Made by a program: the position numbers and the translations under genes. A stretch of 64,000 nt of DNA, from contig CALKGE010000002.1 of NCBI GenBank assembly GCA_938084685.1, forward strand, positions 1-64,000, read 5' to 3'. Within the stretch, counting starts at the first letter, position 1. Each line of letters starts with the position of its first letter. The notes beneath the pieces are model-generated. The model made no database searches, was not told the DNA's origin, and worked only from the letters and a program-made list of their open reading frames with translations. Positions 9,022-17,543 of the stretch are shown piece after piece. This DNA is from an uncultured Pirellulaceae bacterium (lineage in GTDB: Bacteria; Planctomycetota; Planctomycetia; Pirellulales; Pirellulaceae).

Positions 9022-9999
9022 ATGGGCATAAAAACGCAAAACGATATCAACATCGCTCCGGAATTTGACTGGCGTGGGGCAGGAATGCGTTACTATTCGC
9101 TCGGTTTTCACTTAAAAAACAAGTTTGGCGAACGTATTCAAAAAGTTAGTCTGGACGCTGGTTTTAGCTGTCCCAATGTCGATGGATCGGTGACCACCGG
9201 AGGCTGTACGTTTTGTGATAATCGAAGTTTTAGCCCCAGTCGGCGCGTGCGTCGGCAGGACATTATTAATCAGCTTGAAACCGGGATTACTCGGCTGAAA
9301 GGCTATTACGACGTCCGCAAATTCATCGCCTATTATCAACCGGCGACCAATACGTATGCTCCGGTTGACCGTCTTCGATCCCTGTACGAGCTGCCGCTGG
9401 AGCATCAGGACGTGGTTGGCATGGCGATAGGTACGCGGCCCGACTGCGTACCAGATGACGTGCTGGATTTGCTGGAAGAATTCGCTGGGAAGACGTATTT
9501 GTCGGTCGAGTATGGAATGCAGACGATGCACGACAGATCGCTCGACTGGATGAATCGTGGCCATCATCATGACGCGTTTGTGGACGCGATGCAGCGGAGT
9601 CGGGGGCGAGGTTTTGAGATCTGTGCCCATGTCATCCTCGGATTGCCCGGTGAATCGCATGAAGACATGATGGCAACGGCTCGGGAGCTGGCCGGTTCCG
9701 GTGTCGATGCAGTGAAGATTCACAATCTGTACGCTGTGAAACGAACTTTGCTGGCAGATCAGGTCAACAGTGGTGAAGTCAAACTGATAAGTCAACAGGA
9801 CTACGTTCGAGCCGTGGTTGATTTTCTTGAATTAACGCCGCCTCATGTTGTTGTCGAGCGAGTCAGTGGTGACGCGCCTCCGGATTACTTCGTGGCACCC
9901 GAGTGGTGTCTGGACAAGCCAGGAGTACGAGCTGCGATTGATCAGGAGTTTATTCGTCGCGATAGTTACCAGGGTAAGCGGGTAGCGGAAAGTCATTAA
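9022..9999 (+). CDS. TIGR01212/YhcC-type radical SAM protein
   Basis: A 325-residue radical SAM enzyme. The [4Fe-4S] cysteines are C50, C62 and C65 in the family-specific arrangement FSCPN...GGCTFC. These cysteines sit further apart than the usual CxxxCxxC, which is typical of the YhcC/Elp3-like TIGR01212 group. The motifs YGMQTMHDRSLDWMNRGH and HVILGLPGE match the SAM-barrel strands. The family has no established reaction; relationship to Elp3 suggests RNA modification, which is inference. The ATG at 9022 is taken as start; a second in-frame ATG at 9085 is possible. Confidence 0.9.
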   Translation: MGIKTQNDINIAPEFDWRGAGMRYYSLGFHLKNKFGERIQKVSLDAGFSCPNVDGSVTTGGCTFCDNRSFSPSRRVRRQDIINQLETGITRLKGYYDVRKFIAYYQPATNTYAPVDRLRSLYELPLEHQDVVGMAIGTRPDCVPDDVLDLLEEFAGKTYLSVEYGMQTMHDRSLDWMNRGHHHDAFVDAMQRSRGRGFEICAHVILGLPGESHEDMMATARELAGSGVDAVKIHNLYAVKRTLLADQVNSGEVKLISQQDYVRAVVDFLELTPPHVVVERVSGDAPPDYFVAPEWCLDKPGVRAAIDQEFIRRDSYQGKRVAESH

Positions 10000-10027
10000 T
10001 TCTAGAAGGGAAATTTGGGGATCCATC

Positions 10028-11866
10028 ATGAAACGATTGGCGTTGTTATTTTTGTTTGCGTTTGGTTCGCTAGCTTCAGCGATTGAGACGGAGCAGCACA
10101 TTACGCATGGCCCAATCCTGGGGCGTCTGACCGATACAAGTGTTGGCGTTTGGGCTCGCACCGGCCATCCGGGCAAGTTCGCTGTCCGGTACGGTCTGGC
10201 ACCGGATGCGCTGGACCAGGAAAGCCCGGCGGTCAAGACGGTGCTGGATCGTGACTGTACAGCGTGGCTGGAGATTCGCAATCTGAAGCCCAACACCAAG
10301 TACTATTACAAACTGGTACTGCCCGGGGTCACGGATCTGACAGCTCGGAGCGGATCTTTTCGGACGCTTCCCAACAGTGAAATGTATGTGGACGAGAAAT
10401 TGAATCCCAGGGGATTGTTCAATTTCAAGTTTGAATATGCGTGCGGCAACAACCAGAACCCCGGACATAGCAACGGCCCTGCTCTGCCTGCTTTCAATAC
10501 GATGCTGCGAGAGATCAAGGACGATATTTATTTCTCCATTCTCAACGGTGATTGGCTTTATGAAACACAACGCGAATACACGCCTGCTCAATGGATGCAG
10601 CAGGTGGGGATGGATGCGGGGGCTGCACCCAAACTGATTCAGGATGCTCCGGCAATTGTTGGTGTCTGGCAAAACTACAAGCATTTCATGGACCGGGCTC
10701 CGGCGTTGGAACAGTGGCATTCTCAGGTGCCATCCTTCTTTACCTATGACGATCATGAAATCCTCAATGACATTTGGGGAGCAGGTACTCCTGGGTTGCG
10801 GGATCGACGCGCAGTTTTTCGGGATGTCGGTGTTCGAGCATGGTACGACTATCTGGGTTGGGCCAATCCCACGACCTTCCCGCAACGTGTGCACCTCAGC
10901 ACTGGCAAGGTCAGCGCCCAGGGTGACGTGGTTACCGATCCGACGGTAGATTTTACGGCCCTCGATCTGCAGCAGGTCAATAACCTGCACGTCCATTGGG
11001 GAACTCGAACGGAAGGTGTGAACGAAAACGAACTGGACGGTGTTGGTGGGTTGAAAAATGCTGGCGTCTATGAAATTGTGGAAGTCCTGGACGAACATCG
11101 GATTCGAGTCAGGCCCGAGTTCAAAGAGGATGGCTCGGTACCCTACTCGATCGGTCGTCGTTCCTATTTCAAAATGAGTGTTGCCAATTGCGACTTCTTT
11201 GTCTGCGATACGCGCGGGCAGCGTGAGATGCATGACCGTTCAGACCCCTTCAAGAAAATCTCGATGCTCGGCATCAAGCAGCGGGAGTGGTTGCTCAAAG
11301 GGGTTCAGGAGAGCGAGGCAGATTTTATCTTTGTTGTCTCAAGCGTGAATTTCATGGTGCCGCACGTGGGTGGAGGTGTTGTCAGGGCGAACAACAAAGA
11401 TGATGCCTGGACCGTGTTTTACCATGAACGTGAAATGTTGATTGAAGCCTGGGACAAAATTGATAAGCCAGTGTTTGTGCTGACCGGAGATTTGCATAAC
11501 AGTTTTGCCTGTCAGATTACGGACAATGTTTACGAGTTCGCATCGGGGCCCCATAACTCCAATAACCACTATTTCACTGACGAAGGTGATCGGCCAGCCA
11601 ACGGATTGTTTAAGTATGGTCCACGGGAAGTTGACATCCTCTGGTCGACTCGTTGGGAAGATGATGTGCCTCGTGATCAGCTGCGGGGACCTACTTATTG
11701 TGTCGTACAGATCAATAACGTCTACAACAATCCATTGAAGGTGGGAGATCAGCGGTGGGTGGCGTTTCCTCGTCCCCAGGTCGTCTTCCAATATTACAAC
11801 GGACTCAATGGCAAATTGCGGTGGGCTCACAGCATTCGCGCAGCGGCAAGTAAAACCAGGGAGTGA
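10028..11866 (+). CDS. PhoD-like alkaline phosphatase/phosphodiesterase, exported
   Basis: A 612-residue protein with an N-terminal signal peptide (residues 1-18, ending near ASA). It is followed by a fibronectin-like PhoD N-domain (HGPILGRLTDTSVGVWAR) and a metallophosphatase core with DDHEILNDIWGAG and VLTGDLHNSF, the metal-binding Asp/His motifs of the PhoD family. PhoD enzymes use Ca and Fe to cleave phosphate mono- or diesters outside the cytoplasm, for example teichoic acids or phospholipids in other organisms. The GGGGA site 8 nt upstream fits the ATG. The next SDR gene follows within a few bases. The natural phosphoester is unknown. Confidence 0.88.
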   Translation: MKRLALLFLFAFGSLASAIETEQHITHGPILGRLTDTSVGVWARTGHPGKFAVRYGLAPDALDQESPAVKTVLDRDCTAWLEIRNLKPNTKYYYKLVLPGVTDLTARSGSFRTLPNSEMYVDEKLNPRGLFNFKFEYACGNNQNPGHSNGPALPAFNTMLREIKDDIYFSILNGDWLYETQREYTPAQWMQQVGMDAGAAPKLIQDAPAIVGVWQNYKHFMDRAPALEQWHSQVPSFFTYDDHEILNDIWGAGTPGLRDRRAVFRDVGVRAWYDYLGWANPTTFPQRVHLSTGKVSAQGDVVTDPTVDFTALDLQQVNNLHVHWGTRTEGVNENELDGVGGLKNAGVYEIVEVLDEHRIRVRPEFKEDGSVPYSIGRRSYFKMSVANCDFFVCDTRGQREMHDRSDPFKKISMLGIKQREWLLKGVQESEADFIFVVSSVNFMVPHVGGGVVRANNKDDAWTVFYHEREMLIEAWDKIDKPVFVLTGDLHNSFACQITDNVYEFASGPHNSNNHYFTDEGDRPANGLFKYGPREVDILWSTRWEDDVPRDQLRGPTYCVVQINNVYNNPLKVGDQRWVAFPRPQVVFQYYNGLNGKLRWAHSIRAAASKTRE

Positions 11867-11871
11867 TAAAA

Positions 11872-12627
11872 ATGCCATATGATTTTTCGGGTAAAGTGGC
11901 CGTCGTGACTGGTGGGTCGCGAGGAATAGGTCTGGCGGTTGCCAGGCGATTGTCAGCGTGCGGGGCCAAGGTTTGTATCAACTACAATGCCAGCGAGCAG
12001 CGGGCTCAGCAGGCTGTCGACCAGCTGCGCGCCGAAGGTGGCGAGGCTATCGCCGTGCAGGCGGATGTTTCCGATCAGCAGCAAGCCCAGGAGCTGATGC
12101 GTCAGGCGGAAGAACAACTCGGGCCCATTGATTTTCTGGTGAATAACGCCGGGATCTTCGATGTGGCTGCGCACGACGAATTTGGTGAAAAGCTGTGGCA
12201 CCGGACCATGAAGATTAATGTGGACGGTGTCTTCTACTGCAGTTGGGCAGTCAAGGATGGGATGGTTGCTCGAGGTTATGGGCGGATCGTGAATATCGCA
12301 TCCATTGCAGGGTTGGAAGCCAAACCCTATGCGATCGCCTACGCAACCAGCAAAGCTGCGGTGATCGGGTTTACTCGCAGCCTGGGACAGGCGCTTGCTG
12401 CTGACAATGTGCGAGTGAACACGGTGGCGCCCGGCCTGATTGATACGGAGATTCTGGATGGATTCGATCAGGCTCAACTGGACCAGCTCATTGATATCAC
12501 TCCGTCGAAACGTATTGGACAGGCTCATGAGGTGGCCAGCATGGTCAGTTTTCTGCTTTCAGATGAATCGGACTTCACCGTGGGACAGACGTTAGTGCTT
12601 TCAGGTGGTCGAGTAAACCTTCCCTAG
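11872..12627 (+). CDS. SDR family oxidoreductase, FabG-like
   Basis: A short-chain dehydrogenase of about 251 residues with the classical set: TGGSRGIG at 13-20, NNAG, a catalytic serine in NIASIAG, and YATSK. It resembles 3-oxoacyl-ACP reductase (FabG), but such similarity does not fix the substrate. I place the start at ATG 11872 because AGGGAG lies 9 nt before it; a GTG at 11863 would overlap the PhoD-like stop. It probably forms a transcription unit with the PhoD-like gene. Acyl-carrier genes are absent from the neighbourhood, so a role in fatty acid synthesis is not supported by context. Confidence 0.9.
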   Translation: MPYDFSGKVAVVTGGSRGIGLAVARRLSACGAKVCINYNASEQRAQQAVDQLRAEGGEAIAVQADVSDQQQAQELMRQAEEQLGPIDFLVNNAGIFDVAAHDEFGEKLWHRTMKINVDGVFYCSWAVKDGMVARGYGRIVNIASIAGLEAKPYAIAYATSKAAVIGFTRSLGQALAADNVRVNTVAPGLIDTEILDGFDQAQLDQLIDITPSKRIGQAHEVASMVSFLLSDESDFTVGQTLVLSGGRVNLP

Positions 12628-12756
12628 GTTGCAGGCAACCCTCTCCCAACCATTGAGAAACTACTGCTCGGATCGTTCGTAGACGCCATGCCGATTCGCT
12701 AGAATGAATCTGTTGCTTCCTTGCCATATTAGATTTTCTGTTAATAGAGAAACCGG

Positions 12757-14052
12757 ATGATGAAACGAAGTTATTTCAGTTTGATCGTGGCTCTGCTTAT
12801 GGTCACGTCTCTGTTTGTTGTTGATGTTGCTGCTGAGTCCTGGGGACAGTTTCGCGGTGAAAGTGGAGCCGGAGTTTCATCAAGTGATAATCTGCCGACC
12901 CGTTGGGGAGATGACAAAGTAGCCTGGAGTGTCGATTTGCCCGGTCAGGGGAATTCGTCACCAGCGGTGAATTCCAAGGCTGTGTACGTGACCAGCCAAA
13001 CTAAAGATTTGGGGCTTCATGTCCTGGCGTTTTCACGGACTGACGGAAAGCCTCTGTGGGCAAAGAAGGTTGGTGCGGGGAAACTGGCGGCCACAGGGCC
13101 TGCAAATCTGTACGCTCATCGCCATAACGCGGCAACTCCTTCGCCGATCGTAGATGACAGTTCTGTCTGGGCTTTCTTTGGGTCGGGGTTGTTGGTTTGT
13201 CTGGATGCTCAGACTGGTGAACTGAATTGGGAAGTTGATATGGTGAAGGAATATGGAGCGTATGATATCACCTTCGGTATGGGAGCGACACCTCGACGTT
13301 TGGGCGACAAAATCTTTGTCACCTGCATGACCAAAGGGGCTTCGTACGTGGTCGCTTTGCAGGCCAGGACCGGGCAATTGGTTTGGAAGCACGATCGCCG
13401 GTTTCCTGCCAAAGATGATGGGCCCGATGCCTATTCCACTCCCCTGTTGATCAACGTCGCTGGCAAGCCTCAGCTGGTGGTGACCGGTTGTGATCATATC
13501 AACGCCTATGACCCTGCGACGGGTGACCAGTTGTGGTATTCACCCGGTCTGCAGATCCAGAGTCCTTACGGACGGGTGATTGCTTCACCCGTTGCAGACT
13601 CTGGAGTGGTGATTGGAACGTCAGCCAATCCAGGCGGCGGAGGACTCGGGCATATCATGGCCTGGAAGCTGGGCGAAAAAGGTGATATTCAGGAATCCGT
13701 TCTGTGGCGTCATGCAAAGAGCACTCCGGATTCTTCCACGCCGATTGCTCTGAATGGATTGTTGTTCACGTTGGCGGATAACGGAGTGGCATCCTGTCTG
13801 GATATCAAGACTGGTGAAGTGAAGTGGGTGAAACGTCTCACGACCGGAACAAGCTATGCATCGCTGGTAACCGGCGGTGGCAATATTTATGCTCAGGGGA
13901 TCAACGGGACGACCGTGGTCTTTCGAGCAGATACGGAAGGGAAAGTCATCACCACGAACAAGCTGGAAGGTCAGTTTTACTCGACGCCGGCCCTGTCCGA
14001 TGACACGATTTTCCTGCGAGCCTATGAACGCCTTGTTGCGGTCAGAAAATAA
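12757..14052 (+). CDS. Exported PQQ-like beta-propeller protein
   Basis: A 431-residue protein with a signal peptide (residues 1-26) and an eight-bladed quinoprotein-like propeller. It opens with the planctomycete-typical WGQFRGESGAGV and repeats blade signatures such as LDAQTGELNWEVD, LQARTGQLVWKHD and LDIKTGEVKWVK. BamB and PQQ dehydrogenases share this fold, but I see no residues proving PQQ binding. Members of this group are frequent in planctomycetes and lack assigned substrates. Two consecutive ATGs (12757 and 12760) could both serve as start. Confidence 0.86.
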   Translation: MMKRSYFSLIVALLMVTSLFVVDVAAESWGQFRGESGAGVSSSDNLPTRWGDDKVAWSVDLPGQGNSSPAVNSKAVYVTSQTKDLGLHVLAFSRTDGKPLWAKKVGAGKLAATGPANLYAHRHNAATPSPIVDDSSVWAFFGSGLLVCLDAQTGELNWEVDMVKEYGAYDITFGMGATPRRLGDKIFVTCMTKGASYVVALQARTGQLVWKHDRRFPAKDDGPDAYSTPLLINVAGKPQLVVTGCDHINAYDPATGDQLWYSPGLQIQSPYGRVIASPVADSGVVIGTSANPGGGGLGHIMAWKLGEKGDIQESVLWRHAKSTPDSSTPIALNGLLFTLADNGVASCLDIKTGEVKWVKRLTTGTSYASLVTGGGNIYAQGINGTTVVFRADTEGKVITTNKLEGQFYSTPALSDDTIFLRAYERLVAVRK

Positions 14053-14067
14053 TCAGAAGGTGACGCT

Positions 14068-14691
14068 ATGAGTAGTGAGGTTAAAGTTGGAATCGAGCCG
14101 GATCCCAAGTACAAAGAGTTGACAGACTTTCTCCTGAGTCTCGGTACCGAGTCGATTACCCATTCAGGAGACAAGAAATATCTGGCCCACCTGATTTCCG
14201 TCTATCAAGATGTCCGTAGTTGGGGCGGTCCGCTCTATTTGGCTCGAGCAGGAATGTTTCATTCGATCTATGGCACTCAGCTCTTTCAGGGATTCACGTT
14301 GCCATTAGAGCGGCGACACGAATTGCAGGAACTGATTGGTGAAGAAGCCGAATGGATTGCGTTTCTTAATTGTTTTGTACACCGTGAGCCATTTGATAAG
14401 GCCATTCTCCAGGGTAGTACGGACTATGTGGTGTATAACCGTGAGACAGGTGAAAAATACCAGTTAACAGAACAGAACTGGAAGGATCTGGTTTTTCTGC
14501 ATCTCTGTGATTGGGTGGAACAGATTGAGCGACTTCACTGGTGGGATTATCGCCGCGAAGCCTGGGTGGCGATGGCGGACTATCTGGGGGGCGTCGCCAA
14601 AGAGAAATATGAAGAAGTGATGGCCCGTGAACCTGATCGGTCTCTGGGCTTGCATGTGGTAGCTCCAGAGTCTCCGCCACAGCAAAGCTAG
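14068..14691 (+). CDS. DUF6817-like hypothetical protein
   Basis: A 207-residue protein that I tentatively place in DUF6817. The visible core is ITHSGDKKYLAHLISV, followed by GMFHSIYGTQ; the spaced His/Asp residues recall HD-type metal hydrolases or oxygenases, without proof. No signal peptide or membrane segment is present, so it should be cytoplasmic. It starts 15 bp after the PQQ propeller stop with AAGGTG before the ATG, so the two are probably co-transcribed. The last residues (from about 190) are probably disordered. Reaction unknown. Confidence 0.7.
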   Translation: MSSEVKVGIEPDPKYKELTDFLLSLGTESITHSGDKKYLAHLISVYQDVRSWGGPLYLARAGMFHSIYGTQLFQGFTLPLERRHELQELIGEEAEWIAFLNCFVHREPFDKAILQGSTDYVVYNRETGEKYQLTEQNWKDLVFLHLCDWVEQIERLHWWDYRREAWVAMADYLGGVAKEKYEEVMAREPDRSLGLHVVAPESPPQQS

Positions 14692-14716
14692 CCAGCAATT
14701 GAAAGCCCATAGGCAC

Positions 14717-14776
14717 TTCCCTGGTTCCCTAGATCCCTGGTTCCCTGGTTCCCTGGTTCCCTGGTTCCCTGGTTCC
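14717..14776. repeat. 8-bp tandem repeat, unit CCCTGGTT
   Basis: Five perfect copies of CCCTGGTT run from 14735 to 14774, followed by a partial CC. A degenerate copy with an interruption (CCCTAGAT) lies just upstream. The array sits in the gap between the DUF6817-like gene and the GguC-like gene. A reading frame through it would give PWFPGSLV-type peptides, which is an artefact of the repeat. Slippage could change its length; a role in expression of the next gene is speculation. Confidence 0.85.
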
Positions 14777-14815
14777 GGCAACGTGCGATTGGTTGTGAAA
14801 GGTAACGGTGAGTCC

Positions 14816-15865
14816 GTGCGAATTGTTCAGTTTGTGATGAAGTATGGAGTTCGGGCGGTTGGCGTCGTCGATGGAGACGAAGTGATTAACCTGACCGCGA
14901 CGTTTCCTCAGTATGAGACAACCCTCGCTCTTGCTCAGACGGCCATCAGCCGGGAATTGAAATTGCAGGCGATGATAGAGGAGTTGTTGCCGCAGTGTGA
15001 TACCCGATTGTCATATGATCAGTTGTGGCAAGGTGAAGTGGGCAGTGAATGGCACCTGTTACCTCCGCTGGATCACAGGGATAGCTCGCGAACTTATATT
15101 ACTGGCACCGGACTGACTCACACCGGTAGTATGCAGAGTCGGGATCAAATGCATACCGACGAGCAATCCTCAACGGAACAGTCCAACCAGCCTCAGACTG
15201 ATTCTGCCAGGATGTTTCAAATGGGACTTGAAGGAGGAAAACCGGGTGAGGGTCAGCGAGGTACGGCGCCCGAGTGGTTCTATAAAGGTAACGGCGTCTG
15301 TCTGCGGGGCCACCGAGGATTTCTCGATATTCCCAGTTTTGCTCGCGATGGTGGTGAAGAGCCTGAATTTGTTGGCTGCTATGTGATTGGGCCGGATGGC
15401 ACTCCGTATCGGCTCGGTTTCGCACTAGGCAATGAATGGTCAGATCATGCCACCGAGAAGATTAATTATCTCTATCTCGCTCCTTCCAAACTGCGGACCT
15501 GCTCAGTGGGCCCCGAATTGGTGCTGGGCGAGTCTTTTGAAGATCTGGACGTGCGTGTGGTGGTAACTCGCGATGGCGAACAGATCTATGACAGTGGTGG
15601 TCTAAAAAGTGGCCAGCAGTTCATGTGTCATTCGCTCGCCAATTGTGAAGATCACCATTTCAAATATCCATTGCATCGCCAACCGGGGGATGTCCATCTG
15701 CATTACTTTGGAACGAGCAAGCTTAGTTACGGAGAAAGGTCGTGGAAGTTTGAACCAGGTGACCTGATTGAAGTTTCTGCAGAAGGATTTAGTCGTTCGC
15801 TCATCAATCAGGTTCAGGCAGCCTGTCCAGACGCAGCGACGCCGGTCGTAGTAAAATCGCTTTAA
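14816..15865 (+). CDS. GguC/AraD1 family protein (FAH-fold, putative sugar-acid dehydratase)
   Basis: A protein of about 349 residues of the GguC/AraD1 type, related to fumarylacetoacetate hydrolase. Supporting segments are FRMGLEGGKP-like QMGLEGGKPGEGQRGTAPEWF, YKGNGVCLRGHRG, and DGGEEPEFVGCYVIGPDG, which carry the acidic metal ligands of the fold. Relatives act as L-2-keto-3-deoxyarabonate or similar dehydratases in pentose-acid breakdown. I chose GTG 14816 (protein starts MRIVQF) since family members begin this way; longer versions would run through the 8-bp repeat. Placement beside a sulfatase fits sugar catabolism; the substrate is inferred, not shown. Confidence 0.8.
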   Translation: MRIVQFVMKYGVRAVGVVDGDEVINLTATFPQYETTLALAQTAISRELKLQAMIEELLPQCDTRLSYDQLWQGEVGSEWHLLPPLDHRDSSRTYITGTGLTHTGSMQSRDQMHTDEQSSTEQSNQPQTDSARMFQMGLEGGKPGEGQRGTAPEWFYKGNGVCLRGHRGFLDIPSFARDGGEEPEFVGCYVIGPDGTPYRLGFALGNEWSDHATEKINYLYLAPSKLRTCSVGPELVLGESFEDLDVRVVVTRDGEQIYDSGGLKSGQQFMCHSLANCEDHHFKYPLHRQPGDVHLHYFGTSKLSYGERSWKFEPGDLIEVSAEGFSRSLINQVQAACPDAATPVVVKSL

Positions 15866-15911
15866 GGCGGAAACGTTTCTTTCATCCGAATTGTAAGGGA
15901 AGCACCAGAAT

Positions 15912-17186
15912 ATGAGTGTGAATAGAATCTTTTGTCGTATCGCAATGTTGCTACTGATGCTGTCGGGTAGCGCCGTCGCGTCAGAGCGACCCAATATTAT
16001 TGTGGTGATGGCCGACGATGTGGGTTTCGAGGCTATTGGGGCATATGGTGGTGAATCGTATGCGACTCCCCATCTCGACGCTTTGGCGAAATCCGGATTG
16101 ATGGGGATGCACTGCTACAGCATGCCGGTTTGCCATCCCACTCGGATCACATTCCTGACTGGACAGTATCCTGCGAATGTGGGGCATCCCAGGTGGGGAT
16201 CCTTTCCCCGTCAACTGGAAGAACAAACACTGGCCAAGACGATGCAGGACGCGGGCTATCGAACCGTTGTTACGGGCAAATGGCAGTTGGCCCTGCTGAA
16301 AGACGATCTGCAGCAACCTCACCGCATGGGGTTCGACCAGTATTGTCTGTTCGGCTGGCATGAAGGGCCACGCTATCATGCTCCGATGATTTATGAGAAC
16401 GGGGAACTAAACGAGTCAGCTCGGGATCAATTTGGTCCGGATGTTTATCGGGAATTCCTGCAGGACTTTATTCTGGCAGATCGAGAAAAACCGTTTTTCG
16501 CGTTTTACTCGATGGCGCTCTGTCATGACGTCACAGATGATCTGGATAAACCGGTTCCCTATTCTCCCAGCGGGAAGTATCTCACGTATGAAGAAATGGG
16601 GCTGGAGATGGATCGTCAGATTGGAAAGCTGGTAGCATTTCTGGACGAACAGAATTTGAGGGAAGATACGCTGTTGATCTTTACAACGGACAATGGTACG
16701 GCTGCCAGAAGTTGTTCTCATTTTGAAGAGGGAAAGTATGTAAAGCCACCAGTATTTTTGAAATACAAAGGTCGCCGAGTTCAGGGGGGTAAAGGCAAAC
16801 TGGATGATACGGGAACTCGAGTTCCTTTGATTGTGAGTTGGCCTGGGCGAGTGAAGCCGGGAGTAATCTCCAGGGAACTGGTTGATATGTCGGACTTCTA
16901 TGCGACTTGCGCCGAGTTGGCTGGGCAGCAGACACCTGCCGGCCTTGATTCGCTCAGTTTTGTACCCGCTCTGTCTGGCAGGCCCGTCAGTCGAAGCTGG
17001 GCCTATGCGGAAGGTCGCGGAACACATTGGGTTCGGGACCAGAAATACAAACTGTATAGTCATGGACGTTTCGTTCAGGTCAGCCAGAAGAACCTGGGTG
17101 AAGAGCATGTGCTGACCGGTGATCTGAGTACTGAAGCGGCAGCGGCGCTGAAAAAACTTCGTGCTGCGCAGCCTTTGAATCAATAA
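15912..17186 (+). CDS. Exported sulfatase (S1 family)
   Basis: A 424-residue sulfatase with a signal peptide ending near residue 24. The metal-binding D35-D36 lies in VVMADDVG, the formylglycine motif is C74-H-P-T-R78, TGKWQL is near 121, and FTTDNGT marks the second metal site. The cysteine must be oxidised to formylglycine by a separate enzyme before the protein can hydrolyse sulfate esters. At 424 residues it is at the short end of the family. It follows the GguC-like gene by 46 bp with an AGGGA site upstream. Probable role is desulfation of algal or other sulfated glycans in the periplasm; the substrate is unknown. Confidence 0.92.
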   Translation: MSVNRIFCRIAMLLLMLSGSAVASERPNIIVVMADDVGFEAIGAYGGESYATPHLDALAKSGLMGMHCYSMPVCHPTRITFLTGQYPANVGHPRWGSFPRQLEEQTLAKTMQDAGYRTVVTGKWQLALLKDDLQQPHRMGFDQYCLFGWHEGPRYHAPMIYENGELNESARDQFGPDVYREFLQDFILADREKPFFAFYSMALCHDVTDDLDKPVPYSPSGKYLTYEEMGLEMDRQIGKLVAFLDEQNLREDTLLIFTTDNGTAARSCSHFEEGKYVKPPVFLKYKGRRVQGGKGKLDDTGTRVPLIVSWPGRVKPGVISRELVDMSDFYATCAELAGQQTPAGLDSLSFVPALSGRPVSRSWAYAEGRGTHWVRDQKYKLYSHGRFVQVSQKNLGEEHVLTGDLSTEAAAALKKLRAAQPLNQ

Positions 17187-17543
17187 AAGAGCGTCTTTTG
17201 TATTCCGATACGTTCTCCGCAGTAAGTGTCTGCGGGGGGGAGGTTGTAAGGGTTAAGAAGAGTTTTGCGGGTAGCACGTTCACGGAATCTCTGTAATATT
17301 CCCTACTATTTCACTGTTTTCAGGCCTTCACATGGTAGTTTTACAATGTGAAGCGAGTTTGGCTTTGCGCTAACCGATATTGAAAATATTCGAAGACGAG
17401 CGCAAAAACCTATTTTTTTTGGGCTCTTTTTGGTATTATAAAGGCCTAGTCGGAGTTTTGTTTGAGCTCACTGTGCCTTTTTCTCGGTGCAAACAAGACT
17501 GCATTTTTACCTTTCTTTTTTCTTTCTTCTCGGAGTTGGTATT
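17187..17543. other. Intergenic leader upstream of DUF1559 pair
   Basis: This 357-bp gap holds no credible gene. It contains a G/C hairpin at 17213-17239, an AT-rich block near 17409-17445 (including TATTATAAA) that could hold a promoter, and a long pyrimidine-rich leader running to the CGGAG ribosome binding site at 17531-17535 before the first DUF1559 gene. Promoter assignment is weak because no good -35 partner is seen. Confidence 0.4.
17213..17239 (+). terminator. Hairpin downstream of sulfatase, weak terminator candidate
   Basis: CCGCAG (17217-17222) and CTGCGG (17230-17235) pair around a 7-nt loop, with G-T extensions outward. It lies 27 bp after the sulfatase stop, which suits a 3' end, but no U-run follows, so a classical intrinsic terminator is not supported. 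Confidence 0.3.

Noticed and set aside
14699-14815. N-terminal extension of the GguC-like protein through the octamer array
   Set aside because: The translation (PWFPGSLV-type) is just the repeat; family members start with MRIVQF-like sequence, matching GTG 14816.
17213-17239. Rho-independent terminator after the first sulfatase
   Set aside because: Good hairpin but no U-run; kept only as a weak candidate.
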